NCBI GenBank assembly: GCA_032209605.1
Contig: JASFXZ010000016.1
Coordinates: 15,500,001-15,564,000, forward strand
Direction of reading: 5' to 3'
Length of the DNA stretch: 64,000 nucleotides
Source of the DNA: Mactromeris polynyma
Lineage: Eukaryota > Mollusca > Bivalvia > Venerida > Mactridae
Position 1 is the first letter of the stretch, and every line of letters starts with the position of its first letter. Both the position numbers and the translations under genes were made by a program. The notes beneath the pieces were generated by a model. That model had not been told where the DNA came from. It did not search any database and was given only the letters and a program-made list of their open reading frames with translations. Shown in pieces: positions 46,701 through 58,766 of this stretch.

Positions 46701-49700
46701 TAAAAACCGAGGTCCCGTGTATGATGCTTTACATCGAGCACGTAAAAGAACCAGGGGCGCTTCTGGAACTGGGGCATCTTCTGTATCATGCACTATCCTC
46801 CAAAAATATAATATGACTAACATTCTTCTGGAGGCGTCGCCCATATGGGAAACCGGTGGCGACGATAAATAAACGCAAATACAAACACACATTTGTGTCA
46901 CTATCTGAGATTTTTGGCCCAATTGGCGTATCTGGGAGAATTTGAGTTACATGTATTAACATTTCTGAATGCAAGGAGATATCAATACAATGTTATACAT
47001 ATCATACAGCAGACAATACATCTCAAATTAAAGTAATAGAATATGATCGAAAGCTTCGTTTTATTTTTGTATATTTAGTTTGTAAATATGTGAAGAGGCC
47101 AATACTATAAAAACTGGGGTAAGGACGGTGGGATGGTGTTAGTTTCAACGCAGAAGGTGGGGTTAATGATTTAATATATAATTGTTTTAAGGGCTATATA
47201 CCTTAGCAGGTGAATAATGATAGTTTTACTGGTATTTTAAACGAAACAAAATGTTCGACCATTGTAAGGAAAACAAATGTCTGAAGAAAACAAAGAATCC
47301 GTCATATCACAAGCAATCATATGTATAACGAAATACGATGCCATCTGTTGCGGGCAATTAAATATTTGAAAATTGTTACGTAAAACAATATATTAAGGGA
47401 ACAGATGATATCTCGGTTCACATACAGTTATATACATACTTAGATTTAGATATTTTATTAACCTCCATATATAGGAGAGCAAAACATATTTACATTTATA
47501 TACAGTTACAAGTAAACATTTTACAGCAAAGAAACAAACAATTAACATGTAAGTACTGACATATACTATATAAACAAGATTCTTACAGATGTATGTAATA
47601 TAATACTGCCAAGGCATAACCAAAAAAACCCAGACAATTGACATATAAACTTATACATGTATAATATAATGTATATACTATATATCATATCAGCAATGGA
47701 AGATAATTTTCATACGTAAAATGAGTTGCACTATATAAACCCTAAGGTAAATACTTCCGCGGAAGGAGATTCCTTTGGGCAATAGAACTCCGATAATAAT
47801 GGTGCAGAGAATGCAATATTAACAACACTTTTACGAAAGTCAAAAGTTAAAAGTGTAAGAATGCATTATATATTATATCCTACATTTCGTTTTCGGTAGG
47901 ATGTGTTATACATGGGGATTAATTTGTAATGGTTCATTATGTTGATATAAACGTGTACAGATATGTCTTGTACTATGAATATTTGATTGTTGATATGTTG
48001 ATAATTACTGTTGTGTTTCATTGTACATAGTATGTGTACCAAATAGATATCTTAGATTATGTATACATAACTTTTTGTATAAGTATACCAGGAAAATTAT
48101 TTATCTGATTGAAACTTTCTAACGTGTTTTTGACATACATAGTATGTGTACATCTTTGTTTATATAAACATGAATATTAAATTTATGTACCATGAACATG
48201 TGTTTATCTGTTGATACATAGTATGTAGAAAGAGATAGAGAGAGACAGAGAGAGTGGTGGTAGCGAGAAAGATAGATATAGAAAGAGAGATGCATATAGA
48301 TAGATAGACAGATAGGTAGAGCTAGAAAGTATATGTGAGCATGTGTGTGTGTGTGTGAGTGTGTGTAGGTATATGTTTATATGCATATATGCATGTGTAT
48401 ATATATTGTATTTTGTATTTCCTCATGTGTCTATGACCTTCTGGATTCTTGAAATAAAATTCTTCTGCATTAAATATCAGACGAACGTAATTTGATACAA
48501 TGATAAGATCATTTAACAAAATCGTGATCATGGAATAAATGTGTAGAAAACTCAATATTGACAACACTTTTACGAAAGTCGAAAGTTTAAAGTGTTAGAA
48601 ACAAAGATGGTTTAATACATTGATAAAAAGTACTTCACAAAGCAATCATTAAATAGTTTAAATGTTACAGTTTTAATCCGTAGTGAATTATACGTTCAAT
48701 TACATACATGTATACAAGAATACATTGTATAGACAGTTATGTTCAAGTCGGGTTTGGAAAGAAGTACCTAAAGTTGGTATAACCATGATATACTCGTATC
48801 TATCATACTTCAAACTCAAAACCGAATCAATACCATAAATATATGAAGTGGGTGGGTGTATAATTGTTTTATGAGCCTAATGTTTGCACTAGTCATGTTA
48901 TTGTACTTATACCTCATTAAACATTTCTTTGTATGCAATCTGTTGCCCAACCAACTATGGAAAGCTGGGAAGGAGAGTTGGGAATTACCTTCTTTTTTTT
49001 AAAACAAACATCCCTTTTTTAACAAGTGTTAAAATATATTTCTCTGGACGAATACTTTCCTACGTTGGACGGTAATTGTTTTGAAACGCAATACTTTCGA
49101 CTGGGTGTCTTGGGAGATAGCCTTGTCCTGTGGGTTGACAAGTTTATCAATATACACATTTATTGATTAACTCTGTACATTGTATAGTAAATTTGTACAT
49201 GGTAGAATGACTATTGATATTGTTCAACATTCCAGTCACTGCACACACAATTCTGTTAAGCATTTTTTAATATCCAAAGTATTTTTGGAAAGGATAGAAA
49301 GTATACTAGAATATGCTATCGAGTATTTTTCAAAATCATATCAATAAAAATATAAAAACTAGATTTTCCGTACTCACCCCTTGTTTCTGTTGTTGTTATT
49401 TTGGAATAAAAACTTAATGGTTTTTTTTGGAAAAAATTCGATGACATGAGGTAGATTTGATTATAATCTTTGTATACATGTTTTTCATTTGCAAAATTAA
49501 CGCTTGTGCAAGAAGCCGTATTTACCGGACCCACATGTGCAATTTTACAGTAGCAACATTTTTTACAAAATTATAGCTGTATTAGTTCAACTAATACTGC
49601 TATAATTTTGTAAAAAACGATATAACGATAAAACAGTATAAATTTCATCATGCTATATTATGTAGATTCAATAATATCGCTTAAAAGCAAATATGGCTAT

Positions 49701-52700
49701 TTTCTAGCGCTTGTATCGCCTTAAACAAATATTTAATTTTGCCTTTGACCTAAATTTGTCACAAAATATGGATAGCAGATAACATAGACCAGCAACGCCT
49801 GTCGTAAAATCTATTTGTGATAGTATTCACTATAAGGACAGGTTCCTTTTGCCATATCTTGCGGCTTAGAATGATTAATTATTTTTCTAATATATTTATA
49901 TATATGTGAGTGGGTGTGTGTGTGATCTTATAAGTCATGTTTTCACAAATAACTAAAACGGGATTATACTAACTTACTTACTTTTCTTTTGTAAAGAATG
50001 GGCCTTTTTGAGCGATGAATTATTTTTCTCATATCTTTTAAGTGACTTCAATAACGGACCGAGTGCTTCTTTGACATTATTTCACAAACGAGTTACAACA
50101 TTCCTCTTGAGACAAGAACTTGTCACTGTTTTTCAAAATCCTCACTGAGATATAGTTGAAAGCCGAGGATCGCGCTTTTTGTCAATTTAAAAGGTTTAAT
50201 AATGTTCGTTATCTGTACTCTTCCAATAGGACAGGGTTTTCTGTACTAGTCTCTCATCAAACAATGACAACACTATTTTCAGAGATGAACTCTATGTAGA
50301 TAAATTGTTGAGTCACTTTCAATAGCAATTTAATTCATTGAACATGACTGAATGCGTAAACTACATTAGTATATCATTATATCTGATAGCATACATATAA
50401 ACGCTCTTTTCATCGACTAATAGTTTGCATACATACATGCCCTGATCCAACGGGAGGCCAAGGGGGCTACTCTTCAAGCATTTCAAATGCAATACATTGA
50501 TTTATGTATACTACCAGTATAGCCGACGCAAGTGCAATAAAATTTGCCCCCCCCCCCCCTGTTCCATCCTCAAGAATCGTATGCTTTTCTCTCTACATCA
50601 GCCAGGCGCTTTCAATTTCCGTATCAAGCATATATATATGTCATAAGTTAGATTTATTTGATAAACTGATTGATCCAATTTTATGATATGGTTGTGAGGT
50701 TTGGGGGATGGATTTTGGAAATAAATTAGAAAATATTCATTTACAATTTTGCAAAGTACTATTGGGGATTAGGAAACAAACACAGAACAATTTTGTTTAT
50801 GGGGAACTTAAAAGATATCCTTTGAGATTAAGAAGAATGATCAAAGTAATTAAATATTGGTTTAAAATAGTTAAATGTAATAATGTGAAATTCATACGGA
50901 TTGTATATAATTTGATGATAAGGGATTTAGAAATTCATCCTGAAAAAGTTTCCTGGGCCATATCAGTGAAACTATTATTATAAAAAAAATGGGATTTTAT
51001 TATGTTTGGATCAATCAGGGAGTAGAAAATGTTAATGTATTTTTAAGATTTTTTAAAGAAAGATTATATGATAATTTTATACAGAATTGGAGTACTGACC
51101 TGGAAAATTCAACCCGTGCACGGACTTATAAATTAGTTTGCAATTTTGGGTATCAGTTTTATTTGGATCAAATACATATTTATAAATTCAGGGTTGCATT
51201 GACCCGATTTAGGATGTCTGCGCATAGATTAGAGGTTGAAGCGGGTAGATGGCATAAGCCTAATAAAATTCCTTATGTTGATCGAAAACGTAAATTATGT
51301 AACACTTTGGAAGATGAATTTCATTTTTTATTAGAATGTCCTATGTATATCGATATTAGGAAATTGTACATCAAAAAATATTATTGGAACAATCCTAACA
51401 TGATACAATTTATTGAACTTCTGTCTATCGAAAATAAAAACATACTTAATAAATTGTCCATATTTATTTTTAAAGCATTTGAAAAAAGAAATGAAGTTTT
51501 CTATGTTAATTAGAACCTCAATCTAGTATGTACCGTCATTGATCATGTATATGTTTCTTTTGGATATGTGTTCATATGTATATGAATTGTATTGATGTTT
51601 CATGTTTATTTGTAAATATGTGGTGTGATAGGCAGATTGCCTTACTTCCGTTAATAAACTAAACTAAAACTATATACGTAAGTTGAAAGCGTCTGCAAAA
51701 CACAGATTATTGAGAATCACACATAACAGAGGCAGAGATTTGTCATGCTGGTGTTTTAGTGATAAACAATTGAAGGGGAGTTGGGAACACCTGATCTTAC
51801 TGAATTCATTAAAATTGTCTTAAAATAATTTTAATTAATTCAATAATTTATGGAACGGAATGTAGTTCTTGGGTCTAAAGTTTTGCAAAATAAAAGAATT
51901 TTATTTTCCAGAGTACGCATTCTTTCATATTTTCAAATTTTCTTGAAAATTTGTGTAGAATAACAATGTACATGCAGTACTAAAGGTAAAATAATGATAA
52001 TTTGACATCAGACGAATGTGCACACACTTTACGGGTAAATCCCACGTGACGATGGTGACTAAAACTAAATGCAAACAATGGTTTATTTTCTAACTAAATT
52101 GAAGTGGTTATGATATAATTATAAATGTTTTGTTATCACATACAAATAACTTTATCTTACTTGTCCTTAAGTGTTTATTATTGTGTAGTCTAATTGATGT
52201 CACAACTTTTGAAATTGCGTTTTGTGCCCGTACACGTATTTTATGCCGATGGCCTGTATTACTTGGAATAAACTTGTGGCTTTTTTTACTATCTGATAAA
52301 AGGGCCATACATGTTGTTAAATTTCTGCTATTTGTGTTGACCGATGCTTTGGAAGAGTTTCCGGCAATTCGTGACGAATACATGATTTGAGCGTCGCTAT
52401 GGGGTTTACAACCTTCTGTAAGTGACGTAATTTCAGGAAAACGCAACATATGATGTCACTATAGGAAACAATATTTACTCCATATGGTTACTTCGTTTTC
52501 ATATTGCCATATAGGGCAAATATTGCTGACTGACCTATTCGTGACGACACAAGTGGTGACATGCTGTGTTCCCGGAGGTCTTTATGGGGAGGCATTGTCT
52601 TATGTATGTGGTGTTCCATGTAGCCTCCTCAAATGCCTGATGTTTTATGGAATGTTGTTTTCTCGGAGGTCTGTGTGGAGAGGCATTGTCTTATGTATGT

Positions 52701-55700
52701 GGTGTTCCATGTAGCCTCCTCAAATGCCTGATGTTGTATGGACTGTTGTTTTCCTGGAGGTCTGTGTGGAGAGGCATTGTCTTATGTATGTGGCGTTCCA
52801 TGTAGCCTTCTCAAATGCCTGATGTTTTATGGATTGTTGTTTTCCTGGAGGTCTGTGTGGAGAGGCATTGTCTTATGTATGTGGCGTTCCATGTAGCCTC
52901 CTCAAATGCCTGATGTTGTATGGACTGTTGTTTTCCCGGACGTCTGTGTGGAGAGGCATTGTCTTATGTATGTGGTGTTCCATGTAGCCTCCTCAAATGC
53001 CTGATGTTGTATGGACTGTTGTGTTCCCGGAGGTCTGTGTGGAGAGGCATTGTCTTATGTATGTGGTGTTCCATGTAGCCTCCTCAAATGCCTGATGTTG
53101 TATGGAATGTTGTTTTCTCGGAGGTCTGTGTGGAAAGGCATTGTCTTATGTATGTGGTGTTCCATGTAGCCTCCTCAAATGCCTGATGTTTTATGGACTG
53201 TTGTGTTCCCGGAGGTCTGTGTGGAAAGGCATTGTCTTATGTATGTGGTGTTCCATGTAGCCTCCTCAAATGCCTGATGTTTTATGGACTGTTGTTTTCT
53301 CGGAGTTCTGTGTGGAGAGGCATTGTCTTATGTATGTGGTGTTCCATGTAGCCTCCTCAAATGCCTGATGTTTTATGGACTGTTGTTTTCCTGGAGTTCT
53401 GTGTGGAAAGGCATTGTCTTATGTATGTGGTGTTCCATGTAGCCTCCTCAAATGCCTGATGTTGTATGGACTGTTGTGTTCCCGGAGGTCTGTGTGGACA
53501 GGCATTGTCTTATGTATGTGGTGTTCCATGTAGCCTCCTCAAATGCCTGATGTTTTATGGACTGTTGTTTTCCCGGAGGTCTGTGTGGAAAGGCATTGTC
53601 TTATGTATGTGGTGTTCCATGTAGCCTCCTCAAATGCCTGATGTTTTATGGACTGTTGTTTTCCTGGAGTTCTGTGTGGAAAGGCATTGTCTTATGTATG
53701 TGGTGTTCCATGTAGCCTCCTCAAATGCCTGATGTTTTATGGACTGTTGTTTTCCCGGAGGTCTGTGTGGAAAGGCATTGTCTTATGTATGTGGTGTTCC
53801 ATGTAGCCTCCTCAAATGCCTGATGTTTTATGGACTGTTGTGTTCCTGGAGGTCTGTGTGGAGAGGCACTGTCTTATGTATGTGGTGTTCCATGTAGTCT
53901 CCTCAAATGCCTGATGTTTTATGGACTGTTGTTTTCCCGGAGGTCTGTGTGGAGAGGCATTGTCTTATGTATGTGGTGTTCCATGTAGCCTCCTCAAATG
54001 CCTGATGTTTTATGGACTGTTGTTTTCCCGGAGGTCTGTGTGGAGAGGCATTGTCTTATGTATGTGGTGTTCCATGTAGCCTCCTCAAATGCCTGATGTT
54101 TTATGGACTGTTGTTTTCCCGGAGGTCTGTGTGGAAAGGCATTGTCTTATGTATGTGGTGTTCCATGTAGCCTCCTCAAATGCCTGATGTTTTATGGACT
54201 GTTGTTTTCCTGGAGTTCTGTGTGGAAAGGCATTGTCTTATGTATGTGGTGTTCCATGTAGCCTCCTCAAATGCCTGATGTTTTATGGACTGTTGTTTTC
54301 CCGGAGGTCTGTGTGGAAAGGCATTGTCTTATGTATGTGGTGTTCCATGTAGCCTCCTCAAATGCCTGATGTTGTATGGACTGTTGTTTTCCCGGAGGTC
54401 TGTGTGGAGAGGCATTGTCTTATGTATGTGGTGTTCCATGTAGCCTCCTCAAATGCCTGATGTTTTATGGACTGTTGTGTTCCCGGAGGTCTGTGTGGAG
54501 AGGCATTGTCTTATGTATGTGGTGTTCCATGTAGCCTCCTCAAATGCCTGATGTTGTATGGATTGTTGTTTTCCTGGAGGTCTGTGTGGAGAGGCATTGT
54601 CTTATGTATGTGGTGTTCCATGTAGCCTCCTCAAATGCCTGATGTTTTATGGACTGTTGTGTTCCCGGAGGTCTGTGTGGAGAGGCATTGTCTTATGTAT
54701 GTGGTGTTCCATGTAGCCTCCTCAAATGCCTGATGTTTTATGGACTGTTGTTTTCCCGGAGGTCTGTGTGGAGAGGCATTGTCTTATGTATGTGGTGTTC
54801 CATGTAGCCTCCTCAAATGCCTGATGTTTTATGGACTGTTGTTTTCCTGGAGGTCTGTGTGGAAAGGCATTGTCTTATGTATGTGGTGTTCCATGTAGCC
54901 TCCTCAAATGCCTGATGTTTTATGGACTGTTGTTTTCCCGGAGGTCTGTGTGGAGAGGCATTGTCTTATGTATGTGGTGTTCCATGTAGCCTCCTCAAAT
55001 GCCTGATGTTGTATGGAATGTTGTTTTCCCGGAGTTCTGTGTGGAGAGGCATTGTCTTATGTATGTGGTGTTCCATGTAGCCTCCTCAAATGCCTGATGT
55101 TTTATGGACTGTTGTTTTCCCGGAGGTCTGTGTGGAGAGGCATTGTCTTATGTATGTGGTGTTCCATGTAGCCTCCTCAAATGCCTGATGTTTTATGGAC
55201 TGTTGTTTTCCTGGAGGTCTGTGTGGAAAGGCATTGTCTTATGTATGTGGTGTTCCATGTAGCCTCCTCAAATGCCTGATGTTTTATGGACTGTTGTTTT
55301 CCCGGAGGTCTGTGTGGAGAGGCATTGTCTTATGTATGTGGTGTTCCATGTAGCCTCCTCAAATGCCTGATGTTGTATGGACTGTTGTTTTCCTGGAGGT
55401 CTGTGTGGAGAGGCATTGTCTTATGTATGTGGTGTTCCATGTAGCCTCCTCAAATGCCTGATGTTTTATGGACTGTTGTTTTCTCGGAGGTCTGTATGGA
55501 GAGGCATTGTCTTATGTATGTGGCGTTCCATGTAGCCTCCTCAAATGCCTGATGTTTTATGGAATGTTGTTTTCCCGGAGGTCTGTGTGGAGAGGCATTG
55601 TCTTATGTATGTGGTGTTCCATGTAGCCTCCTCAAATGCCTGATGTTTTATGGACTGTTGTTTTCCCGGAGGTCTGTGTGGAGAGGCATTGTCTTATGTA

Positions 55701-58700
55701 TGTGGCGTTCCATGTAGCCTCCTCAAATGCCTGATGTTGTATGGATTGTTGTTTTCCCGGAGGTCTGTGTGGAGAGGCATTGTCTTATGTATGTGGTGTT
55801 CCATGTAGCCTCCTCAAATGCCTGATGTTGTATGGAATGTTGTTTTCCCGGAGTTCTGTGTGGAGAGGCATTGTCTTATGTATGTGGCGTTCCATGTAGC
55901 CTCCTCAAATGCCTGATGTTGTATGGATTGTTGTTTTCCCGGAGGTCTGTGTGGAGAGGCATTGTCTTATGTATGTGGTGTTCCATGTAGCCTCCTCAAA
56001 TGCCTGATGTTGTATGGAATGTTGTTTTCCCGGAGGTCTGTCTGGACAGGCATTGTCTTATGTATGTGGCGTTCCATGTAGCCTCCTCAAATGCCTGATG
56101 TTGTATGGAATGTTGTTTTCCCGGAGGTCTGTCTGGACAGGCATTGTCTTATGTATGTGGCGTTCCATGTAGCCTCCTCAAATGCCTGATGTTGTATGGA
56201 CTGTTGTTTTCCCGGAGGTCTGTGTGGAGAGGCATTGTCATATGTATGTGGCGTTCCATGTAGCCTCCTCAAATGCCTGATGTTGTATGGAATGTTGTTT
56301 TCCTGGAGGTCTGTGTGGAAAGGCATTGTCTTATGTCTGTGGTGTTCCATGTAGCCTCCTCAAATGCCTGATGTTGTATGGAATGTTGTTTTCCTGGAGG
56401 TCTGTGTGGAAAGGCATTGTCTTATGTATGTGGCGTTCCATGTAGCCTCCTCAAATGCCTGATGTTGTATGGATTGTTGTTTTCCCGGAGGTCTGTGTGG
56501 AGAGGCATTGTCTTATGTATGTGGTGTTCCATGTAGCCTCCTCAAATGCCTGATGTTGTATGGAATGTTGTTTTCTCGGAGGTCTGTGTGGAGAGGCATT
56601 GTCTTATGTATGTGGTGTTCCATGTAGCCTCCTCAAATGCCTGATGTTGTATGGATTGTTGTTTTCCCGGAGGTCTGTGTGGAGAGGCATTGTCTTATGT
56701 CTGTGGTGTTCCATGTAGCCTCCTCAAATGCCTGATGTTGTATGGATTGTTGTTTTCCCGGAGTTCTGTGTGGAGAGGCATTGTCTTATGTATGTGGTGT
56801 TCCATGTAGCCTCCTCAAATGCCTGATGTTGTATGGACTGTTGTTTTCCTGGAGGTCTGTCTGGAGAGGCATTGTCTTATGTATGTGGCGTTCCATGTAG
56901 CAACTTATTCTCTCTCATGTAATATTTACCAGTGAAGGGTCTGATAGGAATGGAATATGGTAATAACTAAAATGCCCGTCCGTAAGTAGCTGACAACATC
57001 TCCACTGTCATGAATAAGGGGTGGAGGACAAATGACCGTAGCGAAGGACACGGAAATACACGACCTGCCCCGCACAGAAAGTAAAATGTTATATCGAAAT
57101 ATAGCAACGTAGTGTCATATTATGTTTGATCACACACCCGTGCATGTTTAACGATGCAATACATATCAGATTGCACATTGTGCATATATTATGTAAATGA
57201 GCAAAAAAACCTAAATGAAATCCGTACGCTGCTTGTTTACAAATAACAAAATAGAGTCATGTTTGGAGGAATACGAAAAATCGGCCAATGGTGCTACCGG
57301 GATTCCAACCCGGGACTACGCATTCCCGGTATGTCATGTCCAGCTGTAGTAATATTGAAAAATGGTCAAGAGTAATACATGTAATTAAAAAAATCCTTAT
57401 CGCCAAACATTCATGCAACCGGAACCCACTCGTAAAGTACCATTTTGGACAATTCAAATGTAAAGTGTTTTTACAAGTTTTATAGACACAAATAATTGTG
57501 TGTGCGAGTTAAAGCATCACCGGTTGCAAGAGTACATGAAACATAGCTCATTTTAAACATGCAATATGTGGTTGAATAGTCGTCCGCTATCATGTGTAAG
57601 AGTTCATTTATTATAGTGTCATCCCTATTTAAAGGGCCAGCCATTTCTGACTTAATGAGACACACGTTTCTGGGTACATTTACTTCCCGATTCCTATCCA
57701 TTAATAGAAGGAAGGCAGACACACCAGGCAGGTAGGCACACCGTATCCATTATTTAACTAGCTGCCGGCTCACCAACGGGTCATATGAGAAAAAATAATC
57801 TTGACTTCACTCACTTGAACACTCATAAAGCTTTTAACATCCATTATCTTAAGTTAGACACGGAGATAACGAAGGTTCAAGGTTAACAATCATGTTCGTA
57901 GGTATGGGCTGGTAGTGGATAACTTTATATGCTCAAATCAACAGTCAACAATGAAAGTTATAGACCAAAATGTTTTTCAGTGCCTGTAGTATTTCGGACC
58001 ACCGGCATAAATTTTGTAAAATAGGTGCGGGCTCCGGAATCCAAAATGGCGTATATTTCAAGTAGATGATGAGAGAATAAGTTGATACAGGGAACGCAAC
58101 ATACATAAGACAGTGACTCTCCACACAGACCTACGGGAAAACAGCATTCCATAAAACATAAGACAATTGAGGAGGTGCAAGGGTAAATCCGTAAGGGAAC
58201 AGGGCCGCAAGGAATGGCCTGGCCGACCATAAGGGATAACTAGCAGAATCAAAGAGGACAAACAGGGGGATTTTAATGGATGGAATACATCACAGGAAAA
58301 TTCAAGACAGCTGGCAACAACAACACTGACTTAAACGTGATCTTTCAAATATCGGTGGCTGATTCTTCTGTGTACTGGTTTGTTATGCATCAACAACAAA
58401 CATTGAGACTATCGTTTTGCTACATACGTGATACGTCTTCTGTCATTTACATACTTTTGGTATCTGCAACATTTTGACAAAATAAAAATATGGAAACTAC
58501 GTATATACACATTTATATACCTCACATTCCATCTGCCCAATCTTCTGTTGTTTTAAGTTCAACACACGTGACAAGTTGTTTCGGAGTTGGATGACGTTTG
58601 CTAATGTGAAATAAACGTCATCAGAACGGGGCTTGTCCGCCGCAGAACGTATCGTATTCAAATACAACTCTTTGTAATCACCTCTATCCATATAAAGTCT

Positions 58701-58766
58701 TAATCCGAGAAGAAAAATAGCCACAATGGCTAACATGAAAATCACTTGTTTATTTGAAAATCCCAT
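43745..58766 (-). CDS. Gene A: membrane-anchored class I SAM methyltransferase-like protein (4 exons)
   Basis: Exons on the minus strand are 58521-58766, 45730-45856, 44451-44744 and 43745-43947. They total 870 nt, or 289 aa. Splice phases 0, 1, 1 match the paralogues. About residues 7-23 (QVIFMLAIVAIFLLGLRL) are the single anchor; the stem has QLRNNLSRVLN and GQMECE. Exon 2 carries KVSSTGGWCAQTS and LVPVLADFFK. Exon 3 has FGDGPGRY, YDAYDGAPF and SLEVAEHIP. Exon 4 has GYSHVNNRAFEYV and LEWLQWNTNVYRRR. It is the same enzyme type as genes B and C, with unknown substrate. Intron 1 is 12.7 kb and contains the 91-bp satellite. Pairing exon 1 with the other exons rests on order, strand and phase, as no competing first exon lies between. 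Confidence 0.8.
44001..44216 (-). repeat. R5 dispersed repeat, copy 2, in gene A intron 3
   Basis: The reverse complement aligns with 9139-9355 (see that entry). This copy also carries TGATGACGTCATCA. Confidence 0.6.
44745..45729. other. Gene A intron 2, no feature recognised
   Basis: AT-rich, without a recognised repeat or exon. Confidence 0.4.
45857..46597. other. Gene A intron 1, proximal part, no feature recognised
   Basis: AT-rich. Repeated ATAATCGATTAT-like stretches near 45890-45970 and 46275-46345 look like two copies of a short unit, but no boundaries were fixed. Confidence 0.35.
46598..46888 (+). mobile_element. tRNA-derived SINE, family S1, copy 2
   Basis: The head has GTGGTCCAGTGGTAAAACGC, CTGGACTTGTAATCCAG (a sound anticodon stem with TGT) and GGTTCGATTCCCC. 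The body is collinear with 1620-1898 reversed. It ends in ATAAATAAACGCAAATAC. The head resembles tRNA-Thr, but the body shows it is a SINE. Confidence 0.85.
46889..49558. other. Gene A intron 1, mostly unassigned
   Basis: No gene seen. A microsatellite region at 48222-48375 has AGAGAGA, GATAGATA and GTGTGTGT runs. TACATAGTATGTGTAC-like words recur near 48020-48230 without a clear unit. AACACTTTTACGAAAGTC occurs at both 47823 and 48562, followed by AAAGT and AAAGTGT, which suggests a diverged repeat pair. Confidence 0.4.
49559..49617. repeat. 59-bp near-perfect palindrome
   Basis: Left arm TTTTTTACAAAATTATAGC and TGTATTAGTT, centre C at 49588, then the reverse complement with one mismatch in 29 pairs. 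There is no loop to speak of. Confidence 0.85.
49618..50639. other. Gene A intron 1, no gene recognised
   Basis: A poly-C run of about 11 bases lies at 50550-50561. The rest shows no coding region or clear repeat. Confidence 0.4.
50640..51670 (+). mobile_element. Non-LTR retrotransposon (LINE) 3' end with ORF2 C-terminus
   Basis: The plus strand reads LFDKLIDPIL, a stop, then YGCEVWGMDFGNKLENIHLQ, continuing to 50983. A frameshift follows and the frame resumes at 50989 (GFYYVWINQGVENV) to 51513. Conserved end motifs include RLEVEAGRWHKPNKIP and KLCNTLEDEFHFLLECP, a Cys/His knuckle found after the reverse transcriptase domain of many LINEs. The 3' part ends TTAATAAACTAAACTAAAAC, a short-repeat tail. 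One stop and one frameshift make it a dead, 5'-truncated copy. Confidence 0.82.
51671..52385. other. Gene A intron 1, no feature recognised
   Basis: Two overlapping short frames near 52108-52449 on opposite strands lack coding character. Confidence 0.4.
52386..52545 (+). mobile_element. M1 MITE, copy 8, truncated
   Basis: Starts ATTTGAGCGTCGCTATGGGG and keeps the left two thirds (GTGATGTCACT region replaced by ATGATGTCACTATAGG). The right end is missing where the 91-bp satellite begins. Confidence 0.75.
52556..56925 (+). repeat. 91-bp satellite array inside gene A intron 1
   Basis: About 48 head-to-tail units of roughly 91 bp. A typical unit has GTGTTCCATGTAGCCTCCTC, AAATGCCTGATGTT, GGAGGTCTGTGTGGAGAGGC and ATTGTCTTATGTATGTG. 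Units differ at a few sites (TTTTATGG or TTGTATGG; CCCGG, CCTGG or CTCGG; GAGAGG or GAAAGG). After the last unit comes CAACTTATTCTCTCTC, the sequence that follows the single unit in R2 at 34340-34360. The open frames seen are by-products. Confidence 0.95.
56926..57128. other. Gene A intron 1 spacer
   Basis: No feature recognised between the satellite and the M6 fragment. Confidence 0.4.
57129..57250 (+). mobile_element. M6 element, left-end fragment
   Basis: ATCACACACCCGTGCATGTT, GATTGCACATTGTGCATAT, TAAATGAGC and CCTAAATGAAATCCGTACGC align with 11485-11600. The match stops near 57250. Confidence 0.7.
57285..57350 (-). mobile_element. Possible tRNA-like fragment
   Basis: The minus strand has CCCGGGTTGGAATCCCGGTA, B-box-like, but no clear A-box or body. 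Confidence 0.25.
57600..57760 (-). repeat. R6 dispersed repeat, copy 1
   Basis: The reverse complement aligns with 60596-60735: TAGGAATCGGGAAGTA, GTCAGAAATGG, TGGCCCTT and GACACTATAATAAAT. The minus-strand frame at 57480-57722 crosses it and is not called. Confidence 0.6.
57990..58320 (-). mobile_element. R2 dispersed element, copy 3
   Basis: The reverse complement has TTGTTGCCAGCTGTCTTGAA, GGTCGGCCAGGCCATTCC, one 91-bp segment with GGTCTGTGTGGAGAGTCACT, and CCTGTATCAACTTATTCTC. It lies about 200 bases downstream of the gene A exon 1 donor, in intron 1. Confidence 0.75.

Noticed and set aside
57480..57722. 80-codon minus-strand frame
   Set aside because: It overlaps the R6 repeat and has no splice or promoter support.
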